In this document: piece after piece, positions 46,301 to 59,200 of the stretch
Position numbering within the stretch: the stretch's first letter is position 1
How the letters are laid out: every line of letters starts with the position of its first letter
Source of the DNA: Symbiodinium natans
Lineage: Eukaryota > Sar > Dinophyceae > Suessiales > Symbiodiniaceae
Assembly (NCBI GenBank): GCA_905221605.1
Contig: CAJNDS010000528.1
Span: 54,416-118,415, forward strand
Direction of reading: 5' to 3'
DNA length: 64,000 nucleotides
Position numbers and translations under genes: made by a program
The notes under the pieces: model-generated
The model's input: the letters and a program-made list of their open reading frames with translations, nothing else
Database searches by the model: none
Told to the model about the DNA's origin: nothing

Positions 46301-46787
46301 TAATTTTATCGCTAACGCGAGGCCGCCTCGGCAAGGGTACCGAGGCGGCAGGAAGCAGGCAGCATTGTTGACAGGCACGCTTTTCGCACTCTGGCGTGCC
46401 GCAGCCGTGAGGGCTCGGTGCGCCAACGCCAACCCTGGCCCAATCCCCTGGTCCGGGCAGGGCAAGACGTGGAGAGGGGTAAATGGGTAGCCTCAGGCGG
46501 CGTGTCCGTCGGAAGGAAACGCTGATTTTTGCATCGCCCTCTTCCTGGCCCGAATCCCCTACGGGCAGGGCAAGAAGTGGAAATGGGTAAACGGGTAGCC
46601 TCAGGCGGGTGGGGGGGGTGGGGGGGGGGGGAGGGGTGTCAGCCGCGACTGGATACAGGTTGACTACGGGGGGTACCCATCCCAGACCAAGAAAAACTCG
46701 GCCTCCATGTGGGGTAGAGAATGGGTACACTTCCTAGTGGTTCCCTTGACTTGGATCTAAACGCCTCAGGCCTCCGGCCTCGGCGGA
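46301..46787 (+). mobile_element. Diverged relative of the telomere-like/G-rich element
   Basis: Its start (TTAATTTTATCGCTAACGCG, then AGGCCGCCTCGG) and its end (GGCCTCCGGCCTCGGCGGATT) match the ends of the elements at 24774 and 56221. The middle differs: two copies of a GGGCAGGGCAAG..GGGTAGCCTCAGGCGG segment, followed by a G run at about 46609-46636. Confidence 0.5.
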
Positions 46788-46887
46788 TTGTCCTAATTTT
46801 CCCGCTGGCAACCGCGCCTTTTCGCCAACTTTCAAAAACACAACAAAACCGAGCAAAACACGCGTCAAAACCTTCAAATCAAAAGGG

Positions 46888-46942
46888 TTATATATATATA
46901 TAGGGTTATGTATGTACATATATATATACATATGTATATGCA
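46888..46942 (+). repeat. (TA)n-rich microsatellite
   Basis: TATATATATATA with GGGTTATG and TATGTACATA interruptions. Confidence 0.85.
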
Positions 46943-47697
46943 TCTGTGGCGACGTCATATGAAGTCCTATGTGGGTGTCGGGTTTCCAGCTGACTCGAAG
47001 GGTGCCTGGGAGGTCTGTCGGGAGGATCCTGGAAGTTTGCCCAGCGTCCTCGACGTGTCTTTCTTGTCTCGACTGTGTTCGAGTTTGGTAGTGCAACATG
47101 TCGGATGATTGTTCTTGTTTTTTCCTTGAAGCTGCCGTGCATAGTTTTTTTCTCAAAAGCTCCCGTGTAAGCTGCGCTTGCCATTACACGACACTGTACT
47201 GGCGTTGAGAGGTTGTTTCGTGGATTGCCATTTGACTGCTAAATGCGGTATTCGGAACGTGCCACCATGAAACCAGACCTGGCGCTGGCTGGCGCTGGCG
47301 CATCGAGAGAAAGAAACACAGTCGTGCCCTGCATGTGCGTTTCAATTCTTTCTCGAGGTGCTCCGGCATCCTTTCTACGTCGCTACGCAGCACGGTATCC
47401 TGGTCGGGGAGTGCCTCAGCCACAGTTGGTTCAGCGGGCTTCGCAAATGGCCTATGAGCCTATGAGCTGGCGGGAGCCTGGCATGTTTTGAGAAACAAAA
47501 CCCTTAAAGACTGAAAGCCCTAAACCAGCTCTAAGCTTTCAAGCTTTGCACAGAACATGTCCGAACCGCATGCCGATGCACGCTGCAATCCCTGATGTCA
47601 TGGCACAACTTCAATAGTTAAACCAACTCTATCTACATTTCTTCGGCATGATGCACAAGTTGCACAAACCCAAACCCTGACCTTGCCTTCCCTGCAG

Positions 47698-47787
47698 GCG
47701 CGTGCGTGAGAGCCCGCCACTGGCTGCCTCGCTCCTGGCGCTGGCGGAGCGCCTTTCGGAGCTGCGGCCGCAGTGCCCGGGCTGTGT
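47698..47787 (+). CDS. Isolated coding exon, unrecognised
   Basis: After a CCTGCAG acceptor the frame reads RVRESPPLAASLLALAERLS and then ELRPQCPGC, ending at a GT donor (GTCTTG). High third-position GC and a clear amphipathic helix pattern mark it as coding. It lies between the TIR-like and ankyrin exons on the same strand and may belong to either. Confidence 0.5.
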
Positions 47788-49645
47788 CTTGAGAGCTTCT
47801 AGCCACCTTCAGATTCCCTAGGCTATCCTAGGCTCTACGCATCTGGGATGCTTGCGGGTTGAGGCTTTTGTGGACTTCTGGGGGTGGGGCTTCGCGATCA
47901 GTGTTGGCAAAAAACCACCCTTTCGCACATTGTGTGGTGCTGGGGTCGGCACGCAGTTCGAGAAAAGTAGAACACGGCACAGTTTGATATAATATGTACT
48001 CAACAGACATGCAAGAGGTCAAAGGCGTCGGACAATGCACAAGCATCTTCGTCAAAAAGCTGGCCATTGGGGGAGATGTGGCTTCGCCACACGGGGGGGA
48101 ATCTGGGCATGGTTGCGGATCTAAATCTGAAAGTCCTGAAATGTCCTGAACATCCCTGCATCCGACAACATATCCCAACGCCAGGCTCAACCTTGGACGT
48201 ATAAACCCTGCAACGCCACGAGCATAGCTCAATTATTGTTTTTGTTTTTGTTTGGTGTGTGTTTCGCTTGTCTGCTGTTTTTATCGCGAGCATGCCCTCC
48301 ATCTGTTGTCCTGCTTTTCACCTGTGTCTGTTGTTTGGCTACGGGAAGTGGGTGCCCACCCCAAACTCTGTAGCTAGGGCTGTAATCTTATGAGTATTCC
48401 GAAGTGTGAGGGTTGTTTCTTGGGCTTGGGCGAAGGCTCATGTCGTACAGCAACCAGTGAACATCAGTGAACCAAGGCATGCAGCTGCTAGCAACGCGCA
48501 GGACTTGACCCAAGAGACTCGAATGCGACTTTCACAACTCGGCGCCCCTCCGCTGGGGAGGATCATGTGGTCATCATCAACGAGGTCTCCAGCGCTGTAG
48601 GGATTGAGCAGCATCTTGCCAGCACTTGGACCAAGTGCAGGTTCCCATGCCCATGCCTGCCTGCCCTTACCCGTGCTTCTCAGTGCTTCTCTACTTACCC
48701 CCAGCCGAGAGTGGTGCTGTAGTGTAAGGTTCGCTTTGGCTGTTCAAGCCAGCCTGTTCGAGGTGTTGCGCAAGGCAAATGCTTGGGCGTGTTGGGGTCG
48801 GGTTTGTTGGCGGGTGCTGTCCTAGCCTCTAAACATTGATTGTGCCCTTATGCTCCTCGCATGGGCATTTGGCGGCGAGTCGCGGTCGGTGGAGTTGAGA
48901 CAAAGATTCCCGGGGGGGGGCTCAGAGTTGTCGATCAAGAGGACGTCCTCCCGATGAGTCAAGTATGACTTAGAACTATACAGGAACATGTATTTCAACT
49001 GCGCTCAGCCATTGGTGACAAAACGCGCCATGCGGTGTGCGACAGGTCGATATCTCCAGAATCACTGCAGTCGAACACGCATCACGTACCTGCGAACGAC
49101 GAAGATGCGCCAAAGTAAGACATTGTTGGGGGTAACGGCTCCTGATCAACGGCATCTTAGACATGTTTGTACTGCGCCGCGGTGATGAAATCCGTCGGAG
49201 GCCATCGGCCTCACCACGCAATTTGCGCGCGGTTCTATTGTGATGAAATAAATGCGTTTGGTGAACAGGCCATCAGCTTTCATTGTAGCCATGATTCCGT
49301 CGAGAGCAGGATCATTGTCGCACCACTGAAAGTTTCGTGCCGAAATGACGGCGGCTCGGGCTTGAGTTTTTGGTATCCCGCAGTGTTACCTGTGGTACGA
49401 ATCAGATTTGCCGGACATTGACAAGCTCGCAGCCTTGATGTGCACTGTTTGATGCAACAACAGATAACACAGCAGATAGCTGCAGTTTGAAGTATGTGTC
49501 TAGTCCCCTTAGAGGAGAGAGACAGCCAGCATGAGTATTGAACAGGCAGGCTACGCGGTCTACTCCCGAAACTGGCGCTTGAATTTCAAACTGCTGCAAG
49601 TGCAGCTTGGCGTCACATGGATGCTTCGGACTTTGGGCCTCTGAG
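47788..49645. other. No recognised gene
   Basis: Short overlapping frames only. A G run lies near 48913. Confidence 0.35.
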
Positions 49646-50143
49646 TGTTCGACCAATGGCCGAGCCTGATCTCAGGCACCGTGAAGCAGTACGAGAGGTC
49701 TACTGGCTACAGCCTGGGACCAATCGCAACCGTCGTGCATACAGGCCTGAAGGAGTGTCATGTCGTCCAGCTGTGTCGCCTGGGTGGTATCTGGATGCTG
49801 GCTTCTGCAGGTTCTGACTACTGAGCATACAGTGCCATTCCCCACAGTTCGCTACTGCTTCTGGGTTTTCAGGCCTCCGACTGAAGCACTTCCAGGGCGG
49901 ACACGGTTGCATCGAGCTGCACAGGCCGGAAAGTGTTATTGTGCAGCTCTTCAGGCAAAGACAAGTTTGGTTGTGTGACTGTTGTGGGGCTACGAGAACT
50001 GGGAGAGACGTTGGGCTCATGTCGAGGAGGGCGACATGGAAGCGCTGCGACAGGAGTTCTGTTGGGACCAAGCGCCCGGGCCTCAAGAAATGACTTCCGT
50101 TGAGCTTCCCCTTGGATTTCGGACCCTCACCTCCGACCTTTAA
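49646..50143 (+). CDS. Last three exons of an unrecognised gene
   Basis: Exons 49646-49810, 49873-49934 and 49997-50143 join in phase (both introns GT-AG, 62 nt each) and end in TAA 50141-50143. The product includes VFDQWPSLISGTVKQYERST, GPIATVVHTGLKECHVVQLC, GLRLKHFQGGHGCIELHRPE and the acidic NWERRWAHVEEGDMEALRQE. No domain recognised. A competing frame over 49617-49817 also looks protein-like but has lower third-position GC and does not splice on. The TAA suggests that the ankyrin gene starting 150 bp further on is separate. Confidence 0.45.
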
Positions 50144-50292
50144 GTCACATGCGATTCAAGCACAGTGAGCACTGGCGATTGCAGCACGTTCATTGCGCGA
50201 TGATCTGTTAACTAAGAATAAACGACAGCATCTCGACAAAGGCTGCAACTCTCAATCCCTTAATCGCCTGCGATCCTTCCCCCCCATCTCAG

Positions 50293-53200
50293 GCTCTTGG
50301 AGAAAGTCCGTGTGGCACTTGAGGAGCTGCAGCCGCTGAAGAGATCCTTCGACAACTACCGGCCCGCCCGGCGAGCTGTTGATGTGGTTGGGGGGTTTTT
50401 GGGGTTTTAGGGTTTTGGGCTCGAGGGTTTTGTGCTTTCTGCGTTTGTCGGATGTTGCTGGCATTTGACACCTAGGGCGGCTTCACGCTGCACCTAAGTG
50501 ATCGTAAGCTGACAGCCCATTCCAGGGAGCGTATGCAGAAGGAGGCAGAGGTTCGAGGACAGCTTCTGGAAGCTCTTTGAGGTTGGTATGTTGAGAACCG
50601 CAAGCAGCTCACAGGACTCAACGACCAAGTGATGGACCGCGAGGATGAGCTTGGCCAGAAGGTGGGTTTACATATGTTTAAATGTTTACGTTAAAAAGTG
50701 GCTTCAACCAGGCTTCAACCAGGCTTGAACCACTTGAGCTTCGGAGCCATGCGCGAGCTGAGCAGGCGCTCCATCTGGCGGCGCGGTACTGCCGGGATGC
50801 GGAGGCCCTTGAGCTGATGGACGCTTGGCCGAGACACTCTACGCGGTCGATGCAAGTGGACACAAAAAAGTCCTCTGAGTCGTGAAGCTAGTGCAGCTTC
50901 AAGTGCTAGGCTCAGCAATGGCCGCACCATGTGCGGCAGCGTGACAAGTTTGGACGGCTTCCACTTCACCGCGCTGCGGAGTCAGGTGCGAAGCTGCGAA
51001 GCAGCCATGTTCCACACATGACAGAACACATGACAGAACGCATAGACTGCACATCCAGCACCATTTTCCCTTTCAGAGCTCATATTGTGTCTTCTTGCCA
51101 CTTTTTGTAGGTTGTGCGGCGGCCTTGGCAAGCATTCTTCCTCTGTACGATGCTCGGGACCTGGCCAAGGACCGCGTGGTTTTAGGCTGCACGGGTTACA
51201 GAATGATCTGCGGTCTGTTCTTGAGACCAGGGTCTGCTTTGCGACCTTTTCTTAAGTTTTCTGGGTTGCTTGGCTTGTTTTTCCCCACCCTCGGTGTGGG
51301 GTTGTTACAACTCTTCTCCTCGCCCGGAACTCTTCTCCTCGCCCGGTCTACTCCTCGCTCATCCCTGGAGTGCCCAACCCCAAAGTGTCCCTGGAGTGCC
51401 CCTCTAGAGTGTTTTTGGAGTGCCCAACCCCATATTTTTTTTGAGTGCCCAACCCCCTGGAGTGCCCAACCCCAGAATGTCCCCACAATCTCCAGCCCCA
51501 GAGTCTCCCTGGAGTGCCCAAAGCGAAAGTCTCCCTGGAGTGCCCAAAGCGAAAGTCTCCAGAGTGTCCGGAGTCAGAGCCTCAGAGTCTCCCCGAAGTG
51601 CCCAGCCCCAGAAACTCCCTGGGGTGCCCAACCCCCGGATTGCCCAGCCCCAGAGTGTACCTGGAGTGCCCAACGCCAGAGTATCTCTGCCAAGAGAGGG
51701 TGGGGGATGTTCGAAGTAAAATAATTTTGCATGCAGTGCAATGGGAATGCAGGAGCTTGACAAGAAGCAGCACAGCTGCCTGGACACCGGTTGTTTGTTC
51801 GGGTTTGGACACCCTTTGATGAGGTTTGCAAGGTGACGGGGATTGCGCGATTGAAATATGTTTTAATCCGCCATCTGCTCTTGTGTTCAGGACCTTGCAG
51901 TCTTGTCTGGCAGTACTGAAGCTGTCGACTTTCTTCTCCAGAAGAGGCCTGGGAAACGCTTGCACGGTTGTTGGGTGTTTGGTGGTGGCCGTGGATGGCA
52001 ACTTCCTTGCTGCGCTTCCGACAGGGCAGTCGCCACGCACAGTAACAAGCGAACGCCCCTCCACTTGGCCGCGCAGTGGAACCATGTCGAGATTTTGCAG
52101 GACGCCGTAAAGCTTGGGCGCAAAATGATCGAATGCCCTGATCTCTTCCATCTTGTGCCCCAGGATCTTGCGGCGCGGGGTTTTCCGGACACGGGCGACT
52201 GTGATGGCACTCACCCGCTGCACCTTGCCACCAGGCCAGGATCTCAGCCGCACTCTCAGCCGCTCTCTCAGCCGCTCTCTGGTGTGCAGGTTTGGGCACG
52301 AAGAGGCGGCGAAAGCCCTGATAGGACGCGAGAGGGCTACGGTCTGCGGCAAGTTTGTATCGTGGAATTTTGCGAGAGGGGAGTGAGCTGGCACCAGCAC
52401 GGCCTTGCCTGGATTGTGTCCTCACAGGACTCCGTGCCGATGTGGCTGCCAAGACAGTGCCGCCCTCCCAGACCTAAACCTCCTTCCCACACTCATAAGC
52501 CATATCAGCCTCCAATCTCCAATGACCCGAAACAATGAGTCCTTCCTTGTTTCAATCGGAGCTCTTCCGTTTCATCACGCTTCAGGGTTTTGAGTTCATA
52601 TGGATTTCAGGCTTCTGCAGGGTGGGTACTAGTAAGCTGACCTCTGCACAGTTGACGGTGCTGAGGGTTCCTATGCGAGGTCATGTGAGTGGAAGGGCAG
52701 AGCATACTAATACTATGTGCTGCGAAGATCTCGCAAGGTTTGGCCGCACCTCCTTGCACTGGGCAGCGCTGAACGGTCATGTGAAGATGGCAGAGCTGCT
52801 TCTGGACACAGGGAGATGATCTGTTTCTTTCTATTTCTACAAGGGGTGCCGAGGATGAGCTCCTTCGGTTTGGTGGTTTTCGATCACGCAGCATGCGTGC
52901 AAGAGGTCTGTTTTTGGGGTTCGTTTTGCACAGCCACGATGTTCGTCCCGTCCTTTCGGCGGGATGAACTGCTCTGGGCACGCGCTGTGCTGCGCAAGTC
53001 GCATCCTGGCGTATGCCATTCACGCTAGGTGGTAACATGCCGTCCTCCACATCTGCCGGCATGGCTGTACCCATTAATGAAAACACACGGCGTGGCATGG
53101 GATACGGTTCGAGCTTAAACATCCCTGGCTCTTTTGACCAATCTCGCGGTGGGGTGGCGCCAGTGCCCTTGTGCAGCAGAGCCCAGTGCCCTATAGGCAA

Positions 53201-56200
53201 CACAGCAACGATGCTCAGAGGGCCCCTTTGCCTTTGACATTACAGGAGAGCAGAAGCCCACCTGATGAATGTGACGGGGCAGGGTGGACAGCATTCCACT
53301 GGGCACTCAGGCAGGGCTGCCTTACGAGCATCTGTCTTGCAATGTCTTGCATGTTGTGACTCTGTGGCTAACTGTTACTGGTAAAACCTTGTCCCTTCTA
53401 CTCCGTCACTCCGTCACTCCGTCACTCCGTCACTCCGTCACTCCGTCACTCCGTCACTCCGTCACTCCGTCACTCCGTCACTCCGTCACTCCGTCACTCC
53501 GTCACTCCGTCACTCCGTCACCTTCTTTGTACCGCAGGCGCGGCCACGACGAGTGTGCTCGTGCGCTGCAGCGGGGTGGCGTCGATGTCCACAGCCAGGA
53601 CTCCAGAGCCAACGGATTTTGTTCGTACAGAAGACTTAAACAGAGCCGGCACTATGAAGACAGCACGAGCTTTTGTGGGCCTTGTCCAAGAAAAAGCGCT
53701 TCGCTGCAGCAAAGGACCTGCGCAGCGGTCGCAATGCTTTGCATATCGCCGCGGCCTCCGACTCGGACCCCATGATCCTGGAGGACATCCGGCAGGTGTG
53801 CTTCAGGGTTCACAGGTGCGACTCTTCAGATGGTGCTTAATCAATTTGAAAGACATCTGTGCCAGAGACTTTGGCAGGACCTCCTCAGCTGGGGCTTGAA
53901 GCTGAAGGAGACGGATGTGCCATGGCTACACTCCCTGCCGAGCACCTTTGCATGCGCCAGTGGATTTCGGTAGATGCGCGTGACTCGTGGCCTCCTGCTT
54001 CGCAGGTAGCACAGAAGCTACCTCTGCATCTCGCTGCACAGTGGGGCAAGATTCAGCACGTTGCGAAGCTGTTGCAGATGAACAGCCGCTCGGAGTAACT
54101 GACCGGTGCCTTACACCACAGTATCGCCCCCCCTACAAACCGCATTCAAAGCGAAACTTAAGAAGCCGTCAGCCCGGCCCATCTTGCCACCCTGAGGCCT
54201 AACATCCACCTCTGTTACTTGTAGCATCTTGTAGCTTGCACCATGTCAGATGCACTCAGGTGATGTGGAAGCACGCTGCAGCCATCAGCGAACTGCACTG
54301 CATCTTGCTGTGCCGTGGCTCCGGATGCTTCTTCTGGCTTGACAGGATCGGAGGCTGAGGTTTCCAGCACTTTGCGCACCTCGAAGAAAAAAAGTACTGC
54401 AGTTTGCACGATTCAGAGCCATGTGCAAAGGCTCGGCGAGGGCATGCCAGCGTTTGCCGCAAGCTCGCGATGGAGGGTGCTGACCTCTATGCGGCCGACG
54501 TGCCTGGCCTGATGTCTGCGAGTTGGTGGGCTTGAACTCTCTTTTCTGGCCCCTGGCCACGCGCGGTCTGTGAAAACTGCTGCGCATGACTTGAGGCCAA
54601 TGGCGCCATGCCCTTCACCGTTGCTTGCAGGTTCATCGCACCTTGCCCTTGCTGCAAGACGCTTTCGAGCCCTTGGTGTGAGAAGCTGCAGCTCAGCTGT
54701 TGCAAGAACGCGTGAGAGGTTTGGACAATTCGATGCTGTTCTTGCCTTGATCGGATGTCAGATTGATGCCAACAGCAAGGAGAAGGACCGTTGAGACTGT
54801 TTAGGGTTCTTTGGGGCAAAAAATCGAGGGAGCGGCTGTTAGGAGGTTTTGGAGGTTGGAGCAGTTCTTGGAGTTTGGAGTTTCCTTGAGTCGATGCGAA
54901 GTCAACGAAGTTGTTTTTTCCTTCTCCGCTACTCTCACCCTGCTGAACCTGCTCAAGAAGTTGATTTCAGGGTCTTGCCCTAGGCCTAACTTTAACCCTA
55001 ACCCTAACCCTGACCCTAACCCTAACCCTAACCCCCCAACCAGGATGGCATGACCGCCTTACATTGGGCAGGGCATTTCGGCCAAACCCCGGTCTCGGCC
55101 TAAGGAATCCCAGCAACAGGGATCGTAAGGGAGTTTGGATCCCAGATCCCTAAGCCCAATGCCCAGAAACCCCTTCGCGCAGGGCTTTCAGAGCTTTCAG
55201 AGCTTCAACGGAAGGGGCTCAGGGTTTGTGTGCTTTGAAGCTTGGATGCCTGGTGCAGACGCTGTGCCCCTTGAGTATCAGTTTCGGCTTCACTGGGGGC
55301 CTTTTCTGATCCCGGTTCTAGCCTGGTAGTGCTGAGGTCATTCGAAGCCTCATCGAGCTGCGGGCAGATGTTACAGCCGTGACACGTGGGACTCCAAGCA
55401 CTGCGATTCTTCAAGAAGATAAGCCTTCCGAAGAGTCAAGGCATCTGTGACAACATGGGCTGAATGGTTTACGTGTAGAACCTCTGGCCTGAGATTAGCT
55501 GTTCCGAGTGGGCTTTCAGTGGCCAGCCTCAGGATATGGCCGAAATCCGCTGCATTGTGCTGCGATCGCAGGACAACAGGCCTGAGTGGCCTGAGCATGC
55601 TTGAAAAAGGCGATTCTTGAACATACCACTGGATTGGTTGCTCGGTAAGATGCGCCGGGTGCCGGGTTCGGGGGATTGAGCTCGACTTAAGCGCAGAGAA
55701 ACTGGAGCCAGTACTGGATCCACAGAAGATTTCAGGAATCTCCAATGCAAACTGGCAGATACATGAGAATGGGCTCCGAGCCCAATGCAAAACCCCAAGA
55801 CTTTATCATACTCCGCGGCAACGGTGTCCAGAAGCTCCCTTGACCAGGAGGCGGCCATTGCGCTCATCAAGCGGAGGAGTTTCCGTGTTGGTCGTTCAGG
55901 GGGTTTAAGGCGGATCAGGGTTCAGGTCTTTGTTGGCCCAAAGCTCTCTTTGCTAAACGAACGTTTATATCATTACTATTATTTTTCATCATCTGTTTGC
56001 TTCGTATGCCTCTTCTCATTACTATGGTCAACATTATTAGCATAAAGGCTATTAGTATTACTATTGTTATTGTAATTCTAATGATTTGTATTTTGTTATT
56101 AGTACCATTGCTATTACTATTGTTTTTACTTATTGTTATTCCAGTTATTCTTGTTATTGCTGTTTACACTGTTTTTGCTGCTATTAATTACTGTCATTAC

Positions 56201-59200
56201 TGTAATTGTTGTTATTAATTGTAATTTTAACGCTACGCGACCCGCCTCGGCCCGGCCCAGCGCATCCGCGTGAGCATGGTGATTCCGCAGCGCCCAAGTC
56301 GCTGGACCCCAAGCAATAAGGGTTGGGTTTAGGGTTTAGGGTTCCGGGTTTATGGTTTATGGTTTGGGGTTTAGGGTTGAGGGTTCAGGGCTCAAGGTTC
56401 ACGGTTGGGGGTTCAAGGTTCAAGGTTCAAGGTTCAAGGTTCAAGGGGTTGAGACGGTTCGGCTTGGATTGGCCCTGGCAGCGCGGGGAGGGAGGGGGGG
56501 CAGGTAGGGGGGGCAGGGAGGGGGGGCAGGGAGGGGGGGCAGGGAGGGGGGGCAGGGAGGGGGGGCAGGGAGGGGGGGCAGGGAGGGGGGGGGTGGGGGA
56601 GGGGGGGGAAAAGCGGGGGCCTGCTAGGTGCCCCGGTCCTGGCGAACCGTCCGCTTTCAGATCGTGGTCGCCCACGGGGGGGTACCCTGGAACATATGGC
56701 TTTGAGCTTGGGGGGAGGATCAGGAGGGGGGTGCCTGTTCTGACAACCTATACACCTTCGGCCCGAGGCCTCGGCGGATTATTGTTATTACTGTTATTAC
56801 TATTATTACTGTTATTATTGTTATTACTGTTATTACTGTTGTTACTGTTATTACTGTTATTACTGTTATTACTGTTATTATTGTTACTACTGTTATTGTG
56901 ATTGCTATGACTGCTATTACTGCCATTACTGCTATTACTGTTATTACTGTTATTATTGTTATTACTGTCATTACTGTTATTACTGTTATTACTGTTATTA
57001 TTGTTATTATTGTTAGTACTGTTACTACTGTTATTACTGTTATTACTGTTGTCACTATTACAACAATTTCTACTCTGACCACATTGTCATTATTCCTCCT
57101 CAGCATAGCGCATGCATTGGCATGGTAGGAGTGATGTTCACCACCGCCAGAAGGAGCTCTGCTTGCCATTCTGTGGCTTCGTGTTGAGGGTGCGCGGTGC
57201 TAATTCCCCCCCAACAGCAGAAGATCAACACATGACTTTGCGGATTTGCTGTTCAGGATGTCTTTTTCTCTTTCTCTCTCTCTCTCTCGCCTGTGAGATC
57301 CTCCTGCCATGCTGTTTGCCAGGATGGCTGGATGCCGATCCATTTGGCCAGTCGCTTCAATCACAGACAGGTGAACAGGTCCGCACCGAGTAACATCTCG
57401 TGAGCCCCTTACCTTATGCCAGTAGTGGGTAACCTTGAGCCCCAGGTGATCATGGCTCTCGTCGAATACAGGGCGGACCCCAATGCCAGAGGAGTGAACG
57501 GGAAGACTCCGGGCCAGTGCTATGCCCAGCAGGGTGGCTGCTTGGACGTGTCAGACCGGCGAGAAGGAACATATTGGAACATGGGTCTTTGTGCAGCTTG
57601 CTTTCAATGCCAAGGCTCACTGTATGGTGTCTTTGACGAGCTGCAGCAAGATGATAGTGGGCGCAACGCCCTGCACACTGCAGCGATCCATGGCCACGAG
57701 CTGCTCCGGAGTTGCAACCAGAATGGGTAGGGGTTGCCCAAGGGATTGGGTCTAAGCAGTGTCCAAAGTGAAGCCATGCCAGTGGCCATGCCCAATGGAG
57801 TTATTATGAACTTGTGGGTATGTGTTTCGGCGCGTCAGGATAGTTGGGTAAGAGCACCAGCCGCTTGTAGGTCCTTCTCTCAGTATCACATGACAGAGTT
57901 TAATCCTGCCGGTGTGCAGCTGATCAATGGCCTGGCAATTGGAGATGCCCGCGGCTCAGCCAGCTGGAGAGTGGCGCAGCGCCGTGCGATAGTATTGCAT
58001 TCATGCCGTTTTTGGGGTATGTTCAGTACTACGGTTCTACACGCCATTCCTCATTTGCCAGAACATCTTGATTGGTGTTTCCATGTCGATTGCGGTCACA
58101 GCCTCACCCGAAAACCTGGAATCCACAACCCAGAAATTCAAACATTCACTCACGCTGTTGGAACAGCTTCCTGAGGACGCCTGAAATCCTGCAACCCAAA
58201 CCGAAGGCCTGAAAGGAAACAACTGCTAAGCGTGAAAACGGTTGAGATTACAAAGTGTGTCGATAGACACATGTTGCCATATTGACACCCGCCTGACCAC
58301 GGACGCCTAATAAAGAAGACCTTGCCCCCGCATCGAAATTGCTTGTCACTAGATCTTCCGGAACCCGTCTTCGTGCATGCGAATATTTCGCTCTGGCATG
58401 TGCGGAAATGCTCAAGTGTGCTTTGTACCACCGCGCAAAAACGTGCCGCCACCGGTGCAGGGATGTGCAGGGATGTGCAGGGATGTGCAGGGATGCGCAG
58501 GGATGCGCAGGAATGTGCACAGCGGTGCAGGGCATGTTCTGCTTTCGTTAGAACGGGTATGCATGGGACTTGAAGGCGCAGGGGCGGACACCCCTCCATC
58601 TGGCAGCAGCCTTCGGCCGACACCGTGTGGCCCAGAGCTCAGGATCCTGTTCAGCTTTTTGAGTTTCAGCCTGTCAGACTTGACGCAATCCGAACGGGTT
58701 ATGGACACAAGTTGGCAGGTGAAAGAGATTCTCGAGAGATTCGTGGATGACGATGGGAATTTCAACAAGCGTTGCTTGGCCAAAGAAGTCACGCCTGCTA
58801 CGTTCTCTTGCGCTCTCCTCTGGCCAAGGCTGGCATCGACCGAAGTCTCGCTACCACCACTTCCGGAACGGCCCAAAGCAGGATGAAGAGGCCTTTGCAG
58901 CGGAACAAGGCCGAGTTGCAACATGTTGGACAGTTCTCTTTGCACCGCCCAGGAGGAAGAAGAAAGTGGTCCGGAGCCACCTGGAATTCGTTCATTGTTG
59001 CTGATTTTCTGATGATTGCCGTTTGATGTGAAACCTGTGAAACCACACCCCACAGGGCACGATTTCAGTGTATATGTTTCAAAAGGTATCATCGACTTCG
59101 TGTGCATGCAAACATGTGGCATATACATATATATATATATATATGTATATGCACAGACGGACACGCGACACACAATCTCCTGCGATTTTTTAGCAGAGGG

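Larger units (their letters stand above)
45811..47697. other. No recognised exons; diverged repeat element and AT microsatellite
   Basis: Contains the diverged element copy (46301-46787) and (TA)-rich sequence at 46888-46940. No coding segment recognised. Confidence 0.35.

Noticed and set aside
51574-52452. Minus-strand ORFs of 292 and 272 codons
   Set aside because: They are antisense to ankyrin exons and the minisatellite; the + strand gives clear ankyrin repeats in splice-consistent frames.
56323-56901. 192-codon ORF with a long poly-leucine end
   Set aside because: It runs through telomere-like words, a G-rich tandem and an ATT-type microsatellite; simple sequence explains it.
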